Assembly: GCA_977006965.1 (NCBI GenBank)
Contig: OZ345375.1
Location: 1,612,001-1,676,000, forward strand
Origin: Phymatolithon calcareum
Taxonomy: Eukaryota > Rhodophyta > Florideophyceae > Hapalidiales
Length of the DNA: 64,000 nucleotides
Direction: 5' to 3'
Positions within the stretch are counted from its first letter, which is position 1, and the number at the start of each line of letters is the position of its first letter. This document shows positions 21,794 through 33,155 of the stretch, piece by piece. The translations under genes were made by a program, and so were the position numbers. The notes under the pieces are model-generated. The model ran no database searches and was not told the DNA's origin. It saw only the letters and a list, made by a program, of their open reading frames with translations.

Positions 21794-22420
21794 GCAAGCT
21801 TGCGATGCGTGTGCTGGAGATCAAAACTTCTTCGGCGTCCGGCTTGATATATGGATTTCGGTAGGCGAAGTTCGGACTCTGAAGCAGTTGCTGGCGACTG
21901 TGCGCCCGGCTGAGACTGTCGCGCAAGCTTTCGACCCTGCGGCGCGTGGCTCCGTGTTTTCAACCGCCGCCATGTGTGCGCGCCCGTGAATCTGACGCAC
22001 AGAATCTCGGCCTCTCGCAGCGTATCGCCGCGTGGCGCAACCCAGTGAGAGGGTCGCATGGAAAGTATCCAGAAGACGTCCCTGGCCCGGTCGACACGCG
22101 CCTAAGGGTTCTTCCAAGCGGCCACCGGTTGTGGCGCCTAGTCGCTGTCGGGAGACTTAGATTGGCGCGGAGCGTCTTAGCGCATGACCGCTTCTCGACT
22201 GCCACTGGTTGCGGCTCCAAGACAGTCTTTAGCGATGTCGATCATTGCCCGGATTGCATCGCGCGTGGTCGCTTTCCGGCTGCCACCGGATGTGCCGCCG
22301 CGACATGGGAAAGTGTATCGATCCATGCGGGTCACCGGCGGTATTTGTCTTGCAGAGGCGTGTCTGCCATCATCGATGGTCTGCACGCAGTGTATAATCT
22401 CAAGAGGTAGGTGATGGAAA
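21794..22420. repeat. GC-rich island with an 80-bp tandem repeat
   Basis: Unlike its AT-richer surroundings, this stretch is clearly GC-rich. A unit starting GCCACYGGTTGYGGC begins at 22121, 22201 and about 22282, with spacings of 80 and 81 bp, and units one and two also share their ends (CGC-TTCTCGACT / CGCTTTCCGGCT). Frames of 98-154 codons are open on both strands, as expected for GC-rich DNA, and none has a recognisable domain. It could be a minisatellite, a diverged gene end or foreign DNA. Confidence 0.5.
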
Positions 22421-22884
22421 GATTGAGGTGGGCAAATCTGATACGATTGCCATACCCCCGTGCCGTCTCTGGCCTTGCTGCTCCGACAAAGGTGTTCTGT
22501 GAAAAGGGTATAAAAGCCTCACAGTCGAAAAGAGTACACTGGTGCCATCACAGGTTCATTGATCTTTCAACATATCGGATTGATGCATGATCAAGAAGAA
22601 GTATTGGTATGTCTCCGCCCCTGATATATTGTGGGTCTTTTGATTCAGGGCGTATTTGAACAACTCCATCATCTTAACTATTCATTCTGCAAATTTAACT
22701 TAACAAATTAGAAATGATGACTAACAACCGGGAACTGCAGTCGCAACCATGTAGATATATCACATTCTTCCTCAGTCGTGTTCGCTGTTTAAATAGCCTG
22801 ATTGCGACCAAGAAATATCTAGGTGGCTTACTTATGCACCAAATGTCTTCCGCTTACCACCACAACAATGTTATACATCAATAA

Positions 22885-23020
22885 GTTTTTCAATTGAAAT
22901 TTATTTGGCTTTTAAAAAAGCCTCACAGTCTGACGAATATACGGGCAACTCTTCCTCACTTGCTACCTTCCAGAGACCGATGAAACCCACCGACTGTCAT
23001 AGGCGGTGGGGAAAGTTTAG
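22885..23020 (-). mobile_element. LINE 3' UTR fragment (minus)
   Basis: It contains GCCTCACAGTCTGACGAATA, CTTGCTACCTTCCAG and GACTGTCATAGGCGGTGG, in the order seen at 18671-18800. A T-run sits at the left end. I could not find a clear target-site duplication. Confidence 0.75.
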
Positions 23021-25239
23021 ATCTTAGACCGTCCTACCTTCTATGTTGTGTTCTTGTGGGGTTGGCTGCTGGTGTCCGCGCTATGTACATCGATAACGCT
23101 AGCTCTGGTCGTTTATTGTGGAGTACGGACTTGGAAAATGCGGTCTGCCAAGATGAAAGTAGGTTGCATTCTAACGCTCTGAGGTCCAAAAGTCTTCTCT
23201 TTCACGACTTATGATTTCCGAGGAAGCGCCGGGAGTGCTTTTCAACGAAGTCAGATCCTCAGCTCCGAATTTGACAGTCATCGACATCGTGTTCGAAATT
23301 GCCATGTCTACGAACACTCAGTTACGCATTCGTGTACGATCTGTATTTTGTTCCATTCAGCTGTACCTTCTCCGGAAACCCATCTCCTCGCATTTCGCCA
23401 TAGTAGATCTATACTCTTCTTGCCAGACCTCCACTCCAAGACTTCTTTCTTTTTTCCATATCAGATTTCGATATATCGATCACAGCCAGTATCGATATTA
23501 CTTGCCTTGCCATTCATCTAGCTTTGACATGAAGCATTCCTATTGCTTTGAGATTGTTCAAGGAGCTCACATTCTGCATATCGCCACTTCCCCCAAGAAA
23601 ATATCAACGTTTAAAATCGACGCCGTGCATTCATGGAAAATACCTGAACCTTTGTGTTTTTACAAATAGCGTTCTACTACGTGCACCGTCGATGGGCTGT
23701 CTTCAAGCCGAAACAAGCTTTCTTAGGTTTCCATTTTGAGCCCAGACACTTAAGTTTTTTGAAATTAGTTGTTTCCTTTCATCCACTAGCTTTAGACTAA
23801 AAAGTCGTCAAGGTGTGCTTAGATTTCGGAGGAATTGGTCGCAATTTCGTTCATAAGAACGGCGGACCGTAGTGGAGCAAGTTTATTAACAAATTCATTG
23901 CGTACAAAGGAATATGTATGGATTTGTTTAAGAGCTCCCAACGCCCTACCTAAGAGTAACAGGGCCAGCTTTTCGAACGGTTTTCTAACGTAGCGTAGTC
24001 TGGTCACTCATGACCTCCATAATTCGTGTTTCTCTACTAACAGATGCACTTGTGAGTTGTATGCAATAGACCCGCCTGCCTCTATAGCAGGCTCTATAAC
24101 AATCCGACAAGAACTGGGCATCCGTTTGAAAAATTGAACGTATGACTTCTGTTGATTTTCTCAGCATAGTGCGTTCATGTGATAGATATTCAGATATAAT
24201 AAACTTTGAACTCAACAACGCAATCCTCAACAAGTTGCATAGCTCTGGCAGTGGAATGTTCCGGCATAATATCAATAACATTGAACCGAAGCTCGAGAGG
24301 GAAACAGTGCGGTGAACAATGACCTAATTTCTGTTGTATTGTATTGCAATCTGTATTTCCCCGACAGAAAGCCGAGCTTCAGGGGCTTACGTTTTTAGCG
24401 TTCTATTATATCCTTTTGTGATAATAAGAGCTGTTTGTATGTCTCCGTTGCGCTCAGTGGCGCTCGTCTATTCGAACATGTTTGCAATCTTAGGTCAGGG
24501 CTTGTCGTTGGCTTCATAAGGACAAAGAGAGAGTGTTCTGGAGAGAACTATCACAGCTACATGTAGAAATTCGCGTTTGGTGGAGAAATCACACGCTCGA
24601 GCGTCTTCTCCTCCACCTGAACGCCTCCTGCGGGACAATATCTATTGACCGACAGAAGAATATCCTCGGGGTCATTTCCCATTTGAACATAACGCGAACT
24701 CCTTCGAAGTCGTCGTTCGTAACGAGTGAGAATTGCCCTTTTTCGAATCATATTTAACCTCCCATTTGGACTCAGGCTCGTTTTCGTTCTTCGCAGCCCA
24801 TGACCAAATAGAACTTCAGAGGCTTCCATAGTTGTACCTTCTAACCATTCTGTTTGCTTCACAGGGCAAGTACTAGTTCACAATAACAGTTAATTGCAAA
24901 AGAAGAAACTGCCTTTCCAGTCATTTCTTTACTCCGCGGATCTTCCCCGGACTGCTTCTCTGCACGGTTAAAGCATGCGGGGTTTTGCTCTCGCCCTGTA
25001 CCTCAATATCCGGTTGCAGTAATCTTTGCTTTACATTCGACTACAACTTCTGATCTCCGGGATGTAATGTAACGGAGTACCGTAGAGTCCAATCATTGTC
25101 GGCAGAGAATGTCAACATATTGCCTGTCACAGTGCTAAAAATGTCCTTCCATCTTACCTACTCATTGAACCGAAGTCTTATGCAAGCAACAGGGAGACGT
25201 TGCGTGCGTACGAAAAGAACAAGGCAGATTGACAAAGCA
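23021..25239. other. Gene-free stretch
   Basis: The 152-codon plus frame at 23211-23669 and the 101-codon minus frame at 24557-24862 have no domains I recognise. No RNA genes seen. Confidence 0.35.
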
Positions 25240-26935
25240 CCTCGAATCCGGCTTGGGAGAGATCGTGGCCCAACTTGTACAGTACTGAAGGTGATTTCCC
25301 TTCTCACATAGCATCCATCGCAAATGTGGCGCTCCCCTTCAGAGAGTGATTATGCATCTGGCTCCTCACCTGAAACTGCTGCTATTAAAAGGGAGAGAAA
25401 TATATCGGATGTAAACATTTGCCTTTATCAATTCTACTATCAACTATCTTCAGACTAGATATACAAATATAGAGGTTTTTGAAAATCTGCATGAGGTTGC
25501 GATGCACTATGAAGGCCAAGCTTAGATATAAAGATTTGAAGCGTTCAACAAGTTGAAATTTTCCACGAATCAGTTTCGGTTTTGTTTTGCGTTAGTCCTC
25601 ATGAGTTTCGATCCAGTCTTGCACACGAGTGAAAGCCCCGGGAGTGGATTGAAAAAAAGAACGACTATCCTGAACGATTCGAGCCGCGTACTCGGGGATC
25701 GATGCAAGACTTTCATTGTTGAGTAGAGCCTGTAGATCGCGCCTTCCGATTTGCGTCATTAGCTGATCCGCAAGGACATTCTGGCGAGCGATCCGATCGG
25801 CAATGAGAGTCTCTTCGCCAATTATGCGATGCTTCATCTTGTGGATGATCTTATCCTGTCCTTGAAACACCTTGCTTGACGAAGATTCCAGAAGTGCCAT
25901 GAACTCCAGCTTACGAGCGTCGAGCTCGGCGAACGTGCGGAGTTTCACGATTAGAAGAGACACGAGAAACGCGAAAGGAATGTCATCCATATGAAGCTCC
26001 ATATCCGACATGATGTCATCGTACCGAATGTCCTTGACAACAGGCACCTCCGAAAACGCACTGCGAGCAACTTCCGGACGGAGGTAGTGTTTAGCGAAAG
26101 ACACGACTTTGTCGTCAGTACCAAGGTGGAGGAGCGTGAACGGGATAGAGTACCCGCTGAACTGACTGTCGAACTTGTCCAGGCGGAGCAGTTCGAGCTG
26201 GTTCTTGAGGACACAACGCCACGCGTCGACAGTCGCGTTCTTCGTGGCGATTGCGATGAGAGCGCGGATACGCAACGCGTGAACACGGTAGAACGAGTAC
26301 TTATCAAGCTTCGATTCCAGCTCCTTCTCCAATCGGCCAACGGACTTGCAATCGGCGGTGTGATTCTTGAAGTCGGCGAGCTGGCACTGCCGAGAGCAGT
26401 ACTTTGTGCACTTGCAACGGGCACACCGCTTGAGGTCATTGCGGGCGTCGCAATGACCGCACTTGACGGGAATGAGATCGGGGGAGGCCATGATGGGATG
26501 CGCAGGGGACGGTGGAGATGGTGAGGATGGTGGAGTGGAATGGCCGATCGGGCGAGGGCAGTGGAGGTGTTAAATAGGCAATGAGCTGGAGGGCTCGTGA
26601 GGACACCGCCGGATCGCCGGACAATAGCTGGAGTACAATTGGATGACGCCAGGTTCAGATGTGTAGAATTCAGAATAAAATTTGCAGAATTGTCGGTAAT
26701 GCTACTGCACCGTGTGATGCGAAGCTGTAATTGGGACACGTTTTTACCTTCATGATCGAGAAGGAAATAGATTGGTGTGCTGGCACGTGTGCAATCAATG
26801 GGACGGACAGACTCGTGCCTCTGCTCTATTCCACACCGGCGCTGTATGATACGGTCCACTTGGAGGGGTTGGACGTGAATCCGATCCGCACTGGTCTCCA
26901 TGGGGACTGAACTGGACAAATATTTCGAAAATAAA
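25240..26935. repeat. Segmental duplication, MYND unit copy 2
   Basis: Direct-orientation copy of 10796-12660, about 14.4 kb away. It lacks the 186-bp block present in copy 1. The coding part is about 99 percent identical. Confidence 0.85.
25592..26491 (-). CDS. MYND zinc-finger protein, copy 2
   Basis: A 299-residue protein with the same MYND ligand set as copy 1 (Cys11, 14, 23, 26, 32, 36, His44, Cys48), and a full open frame. Only two residue changes relative to copy 1 are visible and both are conservative, so either both copies are functional or the duplication is very young. The 5' flank is duplicated too (to about 26870), so copy 2 probably carries the same promoter. Which copy is ancestral cannot be told from this window. 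Confidence 0.85.
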   Translation of the reverse strand: MASPDLIPVKCGHCDARNDLKRCARCKCTKYCSRQCQLADFKNHTADCKSVGRLEKELESKLDKYSFYRVHALRIRALIAIATKNATVDAWRCVLKNQLELLRLDKFDSQFSGYSIPFTLLHLGTDDKVVSFAKHYLRPEVARSAFSEVPVVKDIRYDDIMSDMELHMDDIPFAFLVSLLIVKLRTFAELDARKLEFMALLESSSSKVFQGQDKIIHKMKHRIIGEETLIADRIARQNVLADQLMTQIGRRDLQALLNNESLASIPEYAARIVQDSRSFFQSTPGAFTRVQDWIETHED

Positions 26936-27061
26936 CTTTTGGTAGGAAGGATTGCGGATCACCTGGAACAATTTAAGATTACGCACAAGAATCAGATCCG
27001 GCTCTGGTATCAGACTTGATGTGCAATATTACAATAATAATAATGATTGCTTATGGGGCTA

Positions 27062-27310
27062 GCAAGCAGTGCTTCTACTTTTACCTCTACTTAGATTACG
27101 GCAGGGCGTTAATCCTGCTAGCAAATTGTAAGCGCGCTTCTTCTCTACCTGCCGCTCGTCATTAGCCGATTCCACCCGAATCAGCTGCGGTGGTTTCACG
27201 TTTCGCGAGTCTTCGTGGACAGTCAGATGTGCAGTCTCGCCTATATGCCTGTTTATACCGCATATAAGTGTATGATGAATACTTTTTCTCCGGGCAGCCT
27301 TCCCATCCAA
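27062..27310 (-). mobile_element. LINE internal fragment
   Basis: The minus-strand frame has a Thr-Val-His-Glu-Asp-Ser-Arg stretch followed by VEKKRAYNLLAGLTPCRNLS. This parallels the region between endonuclease and RT in the LINE at 14580-17460 (near 16320-16500) and a plus-strand fragment at 62985-63170. Shared DNA includes TTACGGCAGGGCGTTA and GCGGTGGTT. Next to it (27010-27060) is an (AAT)n-like run. Confidence 0.55.
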
Positions 27311-28640
27311 AACATTAGTTTCGTTAGATTGTCAGGGATATCGACTGGAACTAGATCAGAAATTGTTTTAGAGAGCTCGAGGCCTCGAACAAACTAATTA
27401 ATTTCATTTATGGATCAGATGTGGGATGGAAAATGAGGGCAAGAAACATTTGCAAATTGAATTGAACCAGATCTACCCACGTTGACCTGTAGCACCAGTC
27501 CATGGAATTTTATCGATAGAGCGCTGAAGCAGGAGTATAGCCATTCGTCCGACTCTAAGGCTCGTCGCGTCAAGATGCCTACCACCACTGCTGCTGCTGA
27601 TGATGATTGCTTTATTCCCCTAAGAGGCTAGCACATCTAGACGGCTTCATTTGATTCCACTTGCTGAGGTCGGAGGCGTTTATTATGGCCGGTTCGATAT
27701 CTTGGTTTGATGTGTTGCCAATCAGAGAGGCGTATGTTCCGGGTACGCATCTCACCACCACTACCCTTAGCATCCAAACTAAGTACGCTCCACAATCGAT
27801 CAGAAGCAGAAAGCAAGAAGCAAACATTTCGAAAAGATGCAGTGCTTTCTTGGCACAGATTCTATACGGGAGTCCAAAAACGCTATCTCGTACAACATGA
27901 TCGCATTTAGCGCTCGTCTAATCGAGGCTAAATGAAAGGAGTGCGAGCTGAAGCCTGCGGAGATTTGATACTTTTGCGTTCCAAAGTTCGTCGAATTTCG
28001 ATCAAAAAATCGTCTTTGACTATTTCCGAGCAGCTAAGGTCAGAGCAAAACGTATAGTGCTTCCCAGTAAAATCACTGTGGGCTGTACTATGACCGCAAG
28101 ACCTTTACCTGGTTGTATATGAAGAATACAAGACGGAAAGAGACCGTTTTTGATTCAATTGAGGTTGATACGTACTATACTTTTAAAAAAGTGGATTATT
28201 CAATATTAGACGACTTTATTTCCCGAGGACGCAGATAAATGTAGTCGGCATCGATTTGACATCTGTGTTGATCTGCTTCGGAAATATGAGCTGTCGTAAG
28301 AGTCTCTGTTTAAAGAAATTGTATAATATCGGTGTGGATGGGCAAGGAATTGGACTTGAGTCAAATCCTACGTTTCGTAAGTTAGCTAAGAGACAAACAC
28401 ACACAAGTGCTACAGAATTAGAAGTGCGTCCGTATTTCGGATGCACATATCCATTGAAATCACGACGCAGCATTCAGTTGGACGCCACATTGAAGTGGAT
28501 AATGGGAAATCACAGGGGCCTTATCACGCGGATCCCGGCAACGCTGTGCCTGCGAGAATGGTCAGCAACGCAAAAACAGTTATCCATCGTTTTGAATATC
28601 GCGTGAAGTCTCCGCGTCGGCCGAAAGCAGGAGTACGATC
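27311..28640. other. Gene-free stretch
   Basis: A short trinucleotide run (CACTGCTGCTGCTGATGATG) lies near 27587-27606. It is followed by GATTGCTTTATTCCCC, similar to the edge at 27050, perhaps another retroelement end. No gene. Confidence 0.4.
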
Positions 28641-28713
28641 AAAACGATTGTAGCTTGCTCATGTTGTCATTGCCTACTAGGCAATGACAACATGAGCAAG
28701 CTACAATCGTTTT
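28641..28713. repeat. Perfect 35-bp inverted repeat with 3-nt loop
   Basis: Arms 28641-28675 and 28679-28713 are exact reverse complements over 35 bases around an ACT loop. An extra ATTGTAGCTTG (an arm sub-sequence) occurs again just downstream near 28730. Confidence 0.95.
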
Positions 28714-29480
28714 CTGCAACAGAACATTGTAGCTTGGGTAAGCTTGAGTTTTCAGCAGTTACCCATCTTTGCGGCGGTGATTTTTCGGGCCGTTAGAAGC
28801 TAAGCTCATGCAAGAAAATTATGATCTGATTACAGCTCCTTGCAATGTTTTTCAGCGCATAATAACAACTTAAGTATCTTTTGTCGTCTCGAACTTTCTG
28901 GAAAATACTGGACTTCTGGGAAGGAAGCGAGCGCGAAGTGGTTTTTCTATCAAGGAGAGAGAATGGCATGCCTTAGTTGCGTAGCTTCTGCACGCGAAAG
29001 GATCACTGAAACCCGCTCGTACCATCGATAAGCCCCCCCCCCCACTTTTCAGGAGAATGGCACTCCGGAGTTTCCAAGCATGTGCTGAACAGTTAGAGAT
29101 CGCAGATGCTCGTGCATGCAGAATTCAAAAAAATATCACCGAACTCCCAGTACTGTGCTTTTTATTACCGCAAAGTGGTATTATTGCATAGCGGCCCACT
29201 ATGTAGTAATAGCCCAGCTTCAGGGACCGGTTCGAGGGGCGTTCAGCCATTTGTCGTTGCCCATTAATCCTGAGACTAACGTACTCATGGTTATCAGGCG
29301 TCATTTGCAATACTGACTACGAAACACCTTTGCCATAAAATTTAATTTTTAATTAAAATTACTTTCAGGATTGAGGAGCACTGAGTTTGATCTGCTGTAC
29401 GACCGGCACGCATGCCAACAATGGGAAGGTCAGGCTCGTGTTTTCCCACCCACGTATGATACCCTCCGTTCTATCGCTAT
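28714..29480. other. Gene-free stretch with repeat remnants
   Basis: A run of 13 C lies at about 29033-29045. From about 29090 to 29480 diverged pieces of the MYND-flank repeat appear (AGATCGCAGATGCT; CTGTACGACCGGCACGC). No gene. Confidence 0.4.
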
Positions 29481-29804
29481 GGTCTCCAGGAACCACTTGT
29501 GGTTGGCGTAAACGGATAAGACCCGAATCTGAGCAGATTAGCACACTAAAGTTGGTGGTCTCGAAAGCTAGAGCAGTCTCAACAACCCTGTCGCAAAATC
29601 CGCATTTCAAAAATAGGAAGTTGACAGTTGTATTTTGAATCCTTGGTTTTCGTACTCAAAATTTAACGGGAGCAACCGCTTCCAGTAATCCAATTCTCCC
29701 GGAAATTTTATGTGCAGAAACTATTGAAGTTCCATGGGAATTAGATTCTTCACCTATAAAAGACGGAGCCAGAAAGTTGAGACCTCAGTCAGAACCCGTC
29801 AACA

Positions 29805-30577
29805 GTGGAGGGGGACAAAGGAATCGGTTCAACGGAAGGCTTCAAACTGGGCGATAGAGCCCGGGCGCTTTCAAAGAGCAGCAGAAGTCGGTCTCGAAGC
29901 AGGGCAAGAACGAACAATGAAGATGAGCCTTCGGCGGATGCTGCCTGGATGCGAGAACAGAAACGAATGCGTCGTCAATGGAGACGTCAGGATCCACTCA
30001 TCCAACGTGTGACGAAAAAGCCACTGATTGGCGCTGTCATTGCGCTGGTTTTGGAATGGTAGTTGATTCATTTTTTCAAATGAACCATGCCGCACTGCCG
30101 TACCGAGTCATGATGGCGTTTGCAAAAATGGAAGAGTAAAATCTCCCGGATTACGTTAATCTCACCACTGTGGAAGGGTCACCAGTTCGGGATTATGGAT
30201 CGTGCGGTGAAGCAAACTCGTTGCATAACTTGTACTACACGCTGTGTGCACAACTGCATGATATACCGCAAGCTGTTCGAGAAGGTCTTGTCCGCGGTGC
30301 TACAGTTGACAATTTGTCGTATTCCGGCTCTGTGACTAACATTATTAACATATCAAAGGGGCGCGAATTTCTGTACGTCGCTTTTTGGAGTATGGCATTC
30401 AATGGGAAGGGAGCTGTTTCACTGCTTGCGCCAAGGCACACAACTTGCATTGCAACCGCAGGTGTAGAGATAAATGTAAGTGACGTTGCGAAGTGGGATA
30501 GCACATTTGTGCCACAAGTCGTTGGAAGTCGTCGTTGCCCGCGTGGTATGTTTGGATGGACTTTCTGTGCTGTATAG
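29805..30577 (+). other. Possible orphan or broken gene
   Basis: Two frames follow each other. One at 29805-30062 (85 codons) has an SRSRSRSRAR stretch and a basic helix (REQKRMRRQWRR). The second is open from about 30140 to 30577 and reads LPDYVNLTTVEGSPVRDYG onward to a stop after GWTFCAV. Composition looks protein-like, but I recognise neither part. A join by an intron or an inactivating break is possible. I cannot decide whether this is a real gene. Confidence 0.25.
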
Positions 30578-30979
30578 AAGCACAGATTGGAAAGATTTCC
30601 TGTTCTTTAAAAAAATATCGAACTGAATGAAGACAAGAGAGCAAACTTACAGTAATTGATGGTGAAAATGGCAGTGGAACGTGCCAAGAGTGAGGTGATG
30701 GAACGACATGCCGGCGCGACGAAAACTTCTTTGAACAAGGCGGAATATCAGCATCTTGCTTTTTTCTCAGGCGAGGAGGAAGCCATCGAACAAAAACGTT
30801 GCCCGTATTATTCGGGGTGCAATAGACGAGCCGTTTCCGTAAAGTGTTTGACTTGTTTCCTTATAAAAAGTATTCATTCCTGTGCGTCAACGTCTTTCAC
30901 CACTTCGGCATGATCTTCATGTTCCTGTATTGGAGTGCCAATACGTGCTTGTCAATGCATAGCTATGAGTAATACTCAT

Positions 30980-31051
30980 AAGACCGACGGTCCCGATTTG
31001 CGCAATAGATGCTCATTGAGTATCTATTGCAAAAATCGGGCCGTCGGTCTT
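30980..31051. repeat. Hairpin, about 33-bp arms, 5-nt loop
   Basis: Left arm 30980-31013 and right arm 31019-31051 pair with about two mismatches and one bulge; both ends carry AAGACCGACGG or its complement. A small palindrome TATGAGTA-A-TACTCATA abuts it on the left. Confidence 0.9.
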
Positions 31052-31345
31052 CGACGCAGCCATTGATATGGCAGTCGTAGTCCACGGTATCCTTGGAAAA
31101 AGATAAGACAGAGAATGCACTGAAGAGTATATGTCGGGTCGAGCTGTGCACGACTGCATTGAAATCGCCATGTTCCGTTATAGGGCACAATTGAATCAAT
31201 CGACATTCGCCATCAGAAGGCATTTAAAATTTCAAAATTGGCAAGGCACACAAAACTCACATCAGACATGACCATCCGCTATACACTTTGTCCAGCTTTC
31301 TCCCGGTGCGAACAAATGCACGAGAGCCTAAAGCGTAAGCCCGCA

Positions 31346-31990
31346 TCAAACCTCCCCGCTCGCAGCATTCGTCGCAATTTCCACCGCCATCTGTGACGTT
31401 TCCTCGGCATGTCGGCGCGCTTCATAGCGCTCAAAGGCAGCCACAGCACCCGGTTGGACAACCACGGCATATACCAGTAAATCAAAGAGCATAAATGTGG
31501 CATTACAATTGCAGAGGCAAGCGACTAAGGGGCAAAGGTGGTCGTCAACTCTCTCCATAGGCACCTTGCACGAGGGGGATGCTGAAAAGGAGGCAGCGTG
31601 GTAGAAACTTTCTCCATCTCCGTTAACATCTTCGCAACCCGCTTCTCTACAACCTGTTTCTTGAAATAAGAAAGGGTTTTAGAGGTGCAGACGGATATTC
31701 AGAGTGCGCAAGCATCGGAGGGCCTGACAGCTAGAAATACATGCCTTGTATCATATCATATCCACTTGGAATGAAATGCTTGCACAATCCTATCCCACAC
31801 CAATTAGGATCATAAGTTTCTTATATTTTTAAATTATTTCAACGTAAAGTGTTACGCTAACTTACCATTATTAGACGTCTAGCTTCTTCCTCGCTTCGTT
31901 CTGATGACAGCTCTGCAAAGAAGAGAGCATCTCTGAGAGACCAAGAAATTTTCCTGTATCCATAGTTTGAACTTTATAAGCACATGCTCA
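31346..31990 (-). other. Possible spliced minus-strand gene (tentative)
   Basis: On the minus strand an open exon (SWSLRDALFFAELSSERSEE then EARRLIM) ends at a GTAAGT donor (rc of 31861-31866). About 200 nt on, TTTCTTATTTCAAG is a good acceptor (ending near 31655). The joined frame continues KQVVEKRVAKMLTEMEKVST to a stop at about 31530. A second, overlapping frame to 31346 also looks protein-like (LFDLLVYAVVVQPGAV). No family recognised. Splice signals are good, but no start was found. Confidence 0.25.
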
Positions 31991-32215
31991 ACCTGATTTT
32001 CAACTGAACGCCGAGACCTTGGAAACGGCATCACCAAACATGACTAAGATTATCCAGTAAAACATGCATTGAGTGGATACACTTTGTGTCCGAATTATCG
32101 CTAGATATAGGCTCTTTTCTTCCTGAAAACAAGCAGAAACATTTTGAAGAGGTACTGCTCCATTATATATGAATTTAGTGCTGAAGCGATTATTTCCCTG
32201 GATTGGCTTAATGTT

Positions 32216-32465
32216 TGTTTGTTTGTTTGTTTATTGCAGGTTATTCGAATTACACAAAGTGTACATTATTCAACATCTAGGGGTCCTCTAAATGTTCCTG
32301 ATATGGATCCATTCCTGGTACTCGCGTATCTGCTTCGCGCTAGTACTGCTGCACACCACTCCACGGCGACATCCGTGTGCCCTTTGCGGAACGTTAATTC
32401 AATTCTTGCTTGTGACAGGACTCGAACCGGCGACCTCAACATTCCTGCCTGTATCATACCGAATA
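32216..32465 (-). mobile_element. tRNA-derived SINE, copy A1 (5'-truncated)
   Basis: On the minus strand the element reads from about 32465, carries a Pol III B box GGTTCGAGTCC (rc of 32418-32428), and ends in an (AAAC)n tail (TTTG repeats on plus at about 32216-32232). The body matches copy A2 at 59366-59649: CTGGATCC-like centre, CACACCACT, CCGTGTGCCCTT, GGACTCGAACCGGCGACCTC. The A-box end is missing. Confidence 0.85.
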
Positions 32466-32867
32466 GGCTCGTAGTCTGTCTTTACTAGCGCAGAACCGTA
32501 TCAGTTCCTTATTTGGGAACTTTGTCCCCGGACAAATACTTTTTAGAGATCATGGAGTGTTAATCTTGTGCCACAAGGTATTCCATTTCTATCCTTCCTT
32601 GAACTCCAAGAGCGTGAAGAAAGTGGCCTTCACTGTTGCATGTCTCTGAATTGAGCGCGCCGCTTTGAGATTTTCCTATCGGTATGATTCCTCTATCATA
32701 ATACTCGAGTGAATCACTGGTGCAACACTGCGTCGACGGCTTTCAGACCAACACCCAGCCCATAGCCCACCAAATTCTTCTCGACTCCCCAGCGAACCCC
32801 ACAACCACCTCGAGCCGACGAGAGTCCAGGAACCTTCTGCGAAGCTCATCAGAGTTTCGCCGTCAGG

Positions 32868-33155
32868 ATGGGAAAAAGGAAGCGCGCAACTAAACCGCCG
32901 CCCAAGAAGAAGAACGCCAAGCTCGACGTTATTTTCGATTGCCCGTACTGCGGGCACGAGAAGAGCGTCGATTGTATCATCGAGAAGGGAACAAGTATTG
33001 GCCGTGTCAAATGTCGTACGTGTGGCGTGTCGCATGAGTCAGTCATCAACAAGCTTGAAGAGGCTGTCGACGTGTACGCCAACTGGATCGATGCTTGTGA
33101 GGCGGCCAGTAAAGAGAATACTGCCGCCGCGTCCGCGTCCGCGCAGACGTCGTAA
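32868..33155 (+). CDS. ELF1: Transcription elongation factor Elf1 (ELOF1)
   Basis: A 95-residue protein. Basic N-terminal tail (MGKRKRATKPPPKKKNAKLD), then a zinc ribbon with ligands Cys25/Cys28 (CPYC) and Cys49/Cys52 (CRTC). The helix after it has the family-typical VDVYANWIDACE. Elf1 rides on elongating RNA polymerase II, near the downstream DNA, and supports transcription through chromatin and transcription-coupled repair. Length is close to the 80-145 residues seen in the family. The start is fixed by the conserved MGKRK opening. The Ala/Ser-rich tail (AAASASAQTS) is not conserved. It converges with the minus-strand gene ending at 33607. Confidence 0.95.
   Translation: MGKRKRATKPPPKKKNAKLDVIFDCPYCGHEKSVDCIIEKGTSIGRVKCRTCGVSHESVINKLEEAVDVYANWIDACEAASKENTAAASASAQTS

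Noticed and set aside
23211-23669. 152-codon plus frame
   Set aside because: Composition is not protein-like (many Ser/His/Phe from a pyrimidine-rich strand) and no domain is visible.
28641-28713. CRISPR array or bacterial terminator
   Set aside because: The surroundings are eukaryotic, there is only one hairpin, no repeated spacer pattern and no T-run placed as in a terminator.
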